Shown: positions 5,215 to 5,409 of the stretch, in pieces
Layout of the letters: each line of letters begins with the position of its first letter
Numbering within the stretch: position 1 is the first letter of the stretch
From: Bacillota bacterium
Lineage (GTDB): Bacteria; Bacillota_I; Bacilli_A; RF39; UBA660
Direction: 5' to 3'
Assembly: GCA_018381595.1 (NCBI GenBank)
Contig: JAGZRP010000069.1
Location: forward strand, 1-5,409
Length of the DNA stretch: 5,409 nucleotides
Translations under genes and position numbers: made by a program
Notes under the pieces: model-generated
Databases searched by the model: none
What the model was told of the DNA's origin: nothing
What the model saw: only the letters and a program-made list of their open reading frames with translations

Positions 5215-5409
5215 ATGGCTGAAGGATTTAGAAAAAGAAAAAAAGTTTGCCAATTATGTGCTGGTAAAACTGTTAATTATAAAGATGTAGATATCTTAAA
5301 AAAATATACAAAACCAAATGGTGCAATTTCATCAACAAGAATGAATGGAAATTGTAAATTACACCAAAGATATGTAGCAAATGAAGTTAAAAAAGCTCGT
5401 TTCATGGGT
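5215..5409 (+). CDS. rpsR: 30S ribosomal protein S18, 3' truncated by window edge
   Basis: The first 65 residues of S18, the partner of S6 on the 30S platform. Recognisable parts are the basic N-terminus (FRKRKKV), VNYKDVDILKKY (20-31), GNCKLHQRYVANEVKKARFM (45-64) and the open frame at the window end; about 10-15 residues are missing. Cys12, Cys15, Cys47 and His50 form the zinc-site pattern of the C+ type of S18. The usual R-R-x-T-G before the third Cys reads T-R-M-N-G (41-45), a divergence from the commonest consensus. AAGGA (5201-5205) lies 9 bases before the ATG. The 17-base gap after ssb shows that it belongs to the same operon. Confidence 0.96.
   Translation, partial: MAEGFRKRKKVCQLCAGKTVNYKDVDILKKYTKPNGAISSTRMNGNCKLHQRYVANEVKKARFMG

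Noticed and set aside
5205..5222. ATG at 5205 starting a five-codon frame that overlaps the rpsR start
   Set aside because: It sits inside the rpsR ribosome binding region and is too short to support as a leader peptide.

Overview
This window is a conserved chromosomal housekeeping segment from a low-GC Gram-positive bacterium (Bacillota). By eye it is strongly AT-rich, roughly one third G+C. All genes are on the + strand, the ribosome binding sites are strong AGGAGG-type, and the gene set is parB, MscS channel, DUF951, ychF, rpsF, ssb, rpsR, which is typical of the origin-proximal region of Bacilli and relatives. The standard code is used: tryptophan is TGG and no in-frame TGA appears. I cannot name the genus. 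Divergent details (SSB tail, S18 central loop, an extra AbgT-type transporter) suggest a less-studied Bacilli or Erysipelotrichia-like lineage rather than Bacillus or Listeria proper, but that is inference.

Layout. Positions 2-604 hold the C-terminal two thirds of the chromosome partition protein ParB/Spo0J, whose start lies upstream of the window. Very tight spacing follows, suggesting one transcript: an MscS-family mechanosensitive channel (609-1448), a DUF951 zinc-ribbon-like small protein (1432-1617, overlapping the channel gene by 17 bases), a 12-TM-class AbgT-family transporter (1626-3152) and the ATPase YchF (3165-4262). A sigma-A-type promoter sequence (TTTACA, 17 bases, TATAAT) lies inside the 3' end of the transporter gene and could drive ychF separately. 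A short intrinsic terminator starts inside the ychF stop codon.

The second unit begins with a strong extended -10 promoter (4324-4352) and a leader of about 68 bases whose predicted fold pairs with the rpsF Shine-Dalgarno sequence. This is consistent with feedback by the S6:S18 protein pair. It continues with rpsF (S6), ssb and rpsR (S18, cut by the window end). S6 and S18 bind each other on the 30S platform, and SSB is co-transcribed with them, linking ribosome and replication supply.

No CRISPR array, insertion sequence, tRNA or rRNA gene is visible, and no intergenic stretch exceeds 300 bases; the longest (4263-4426) holds the terminator, promoter and leader. I see no wholly new system. 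The points most worth a second look are the divergent transporter inserted in a conserved operon, the two near-identical promoters, the rpsF leader fold, and the SSB C-terminus that lacks the usual terminal Pro-Phe.
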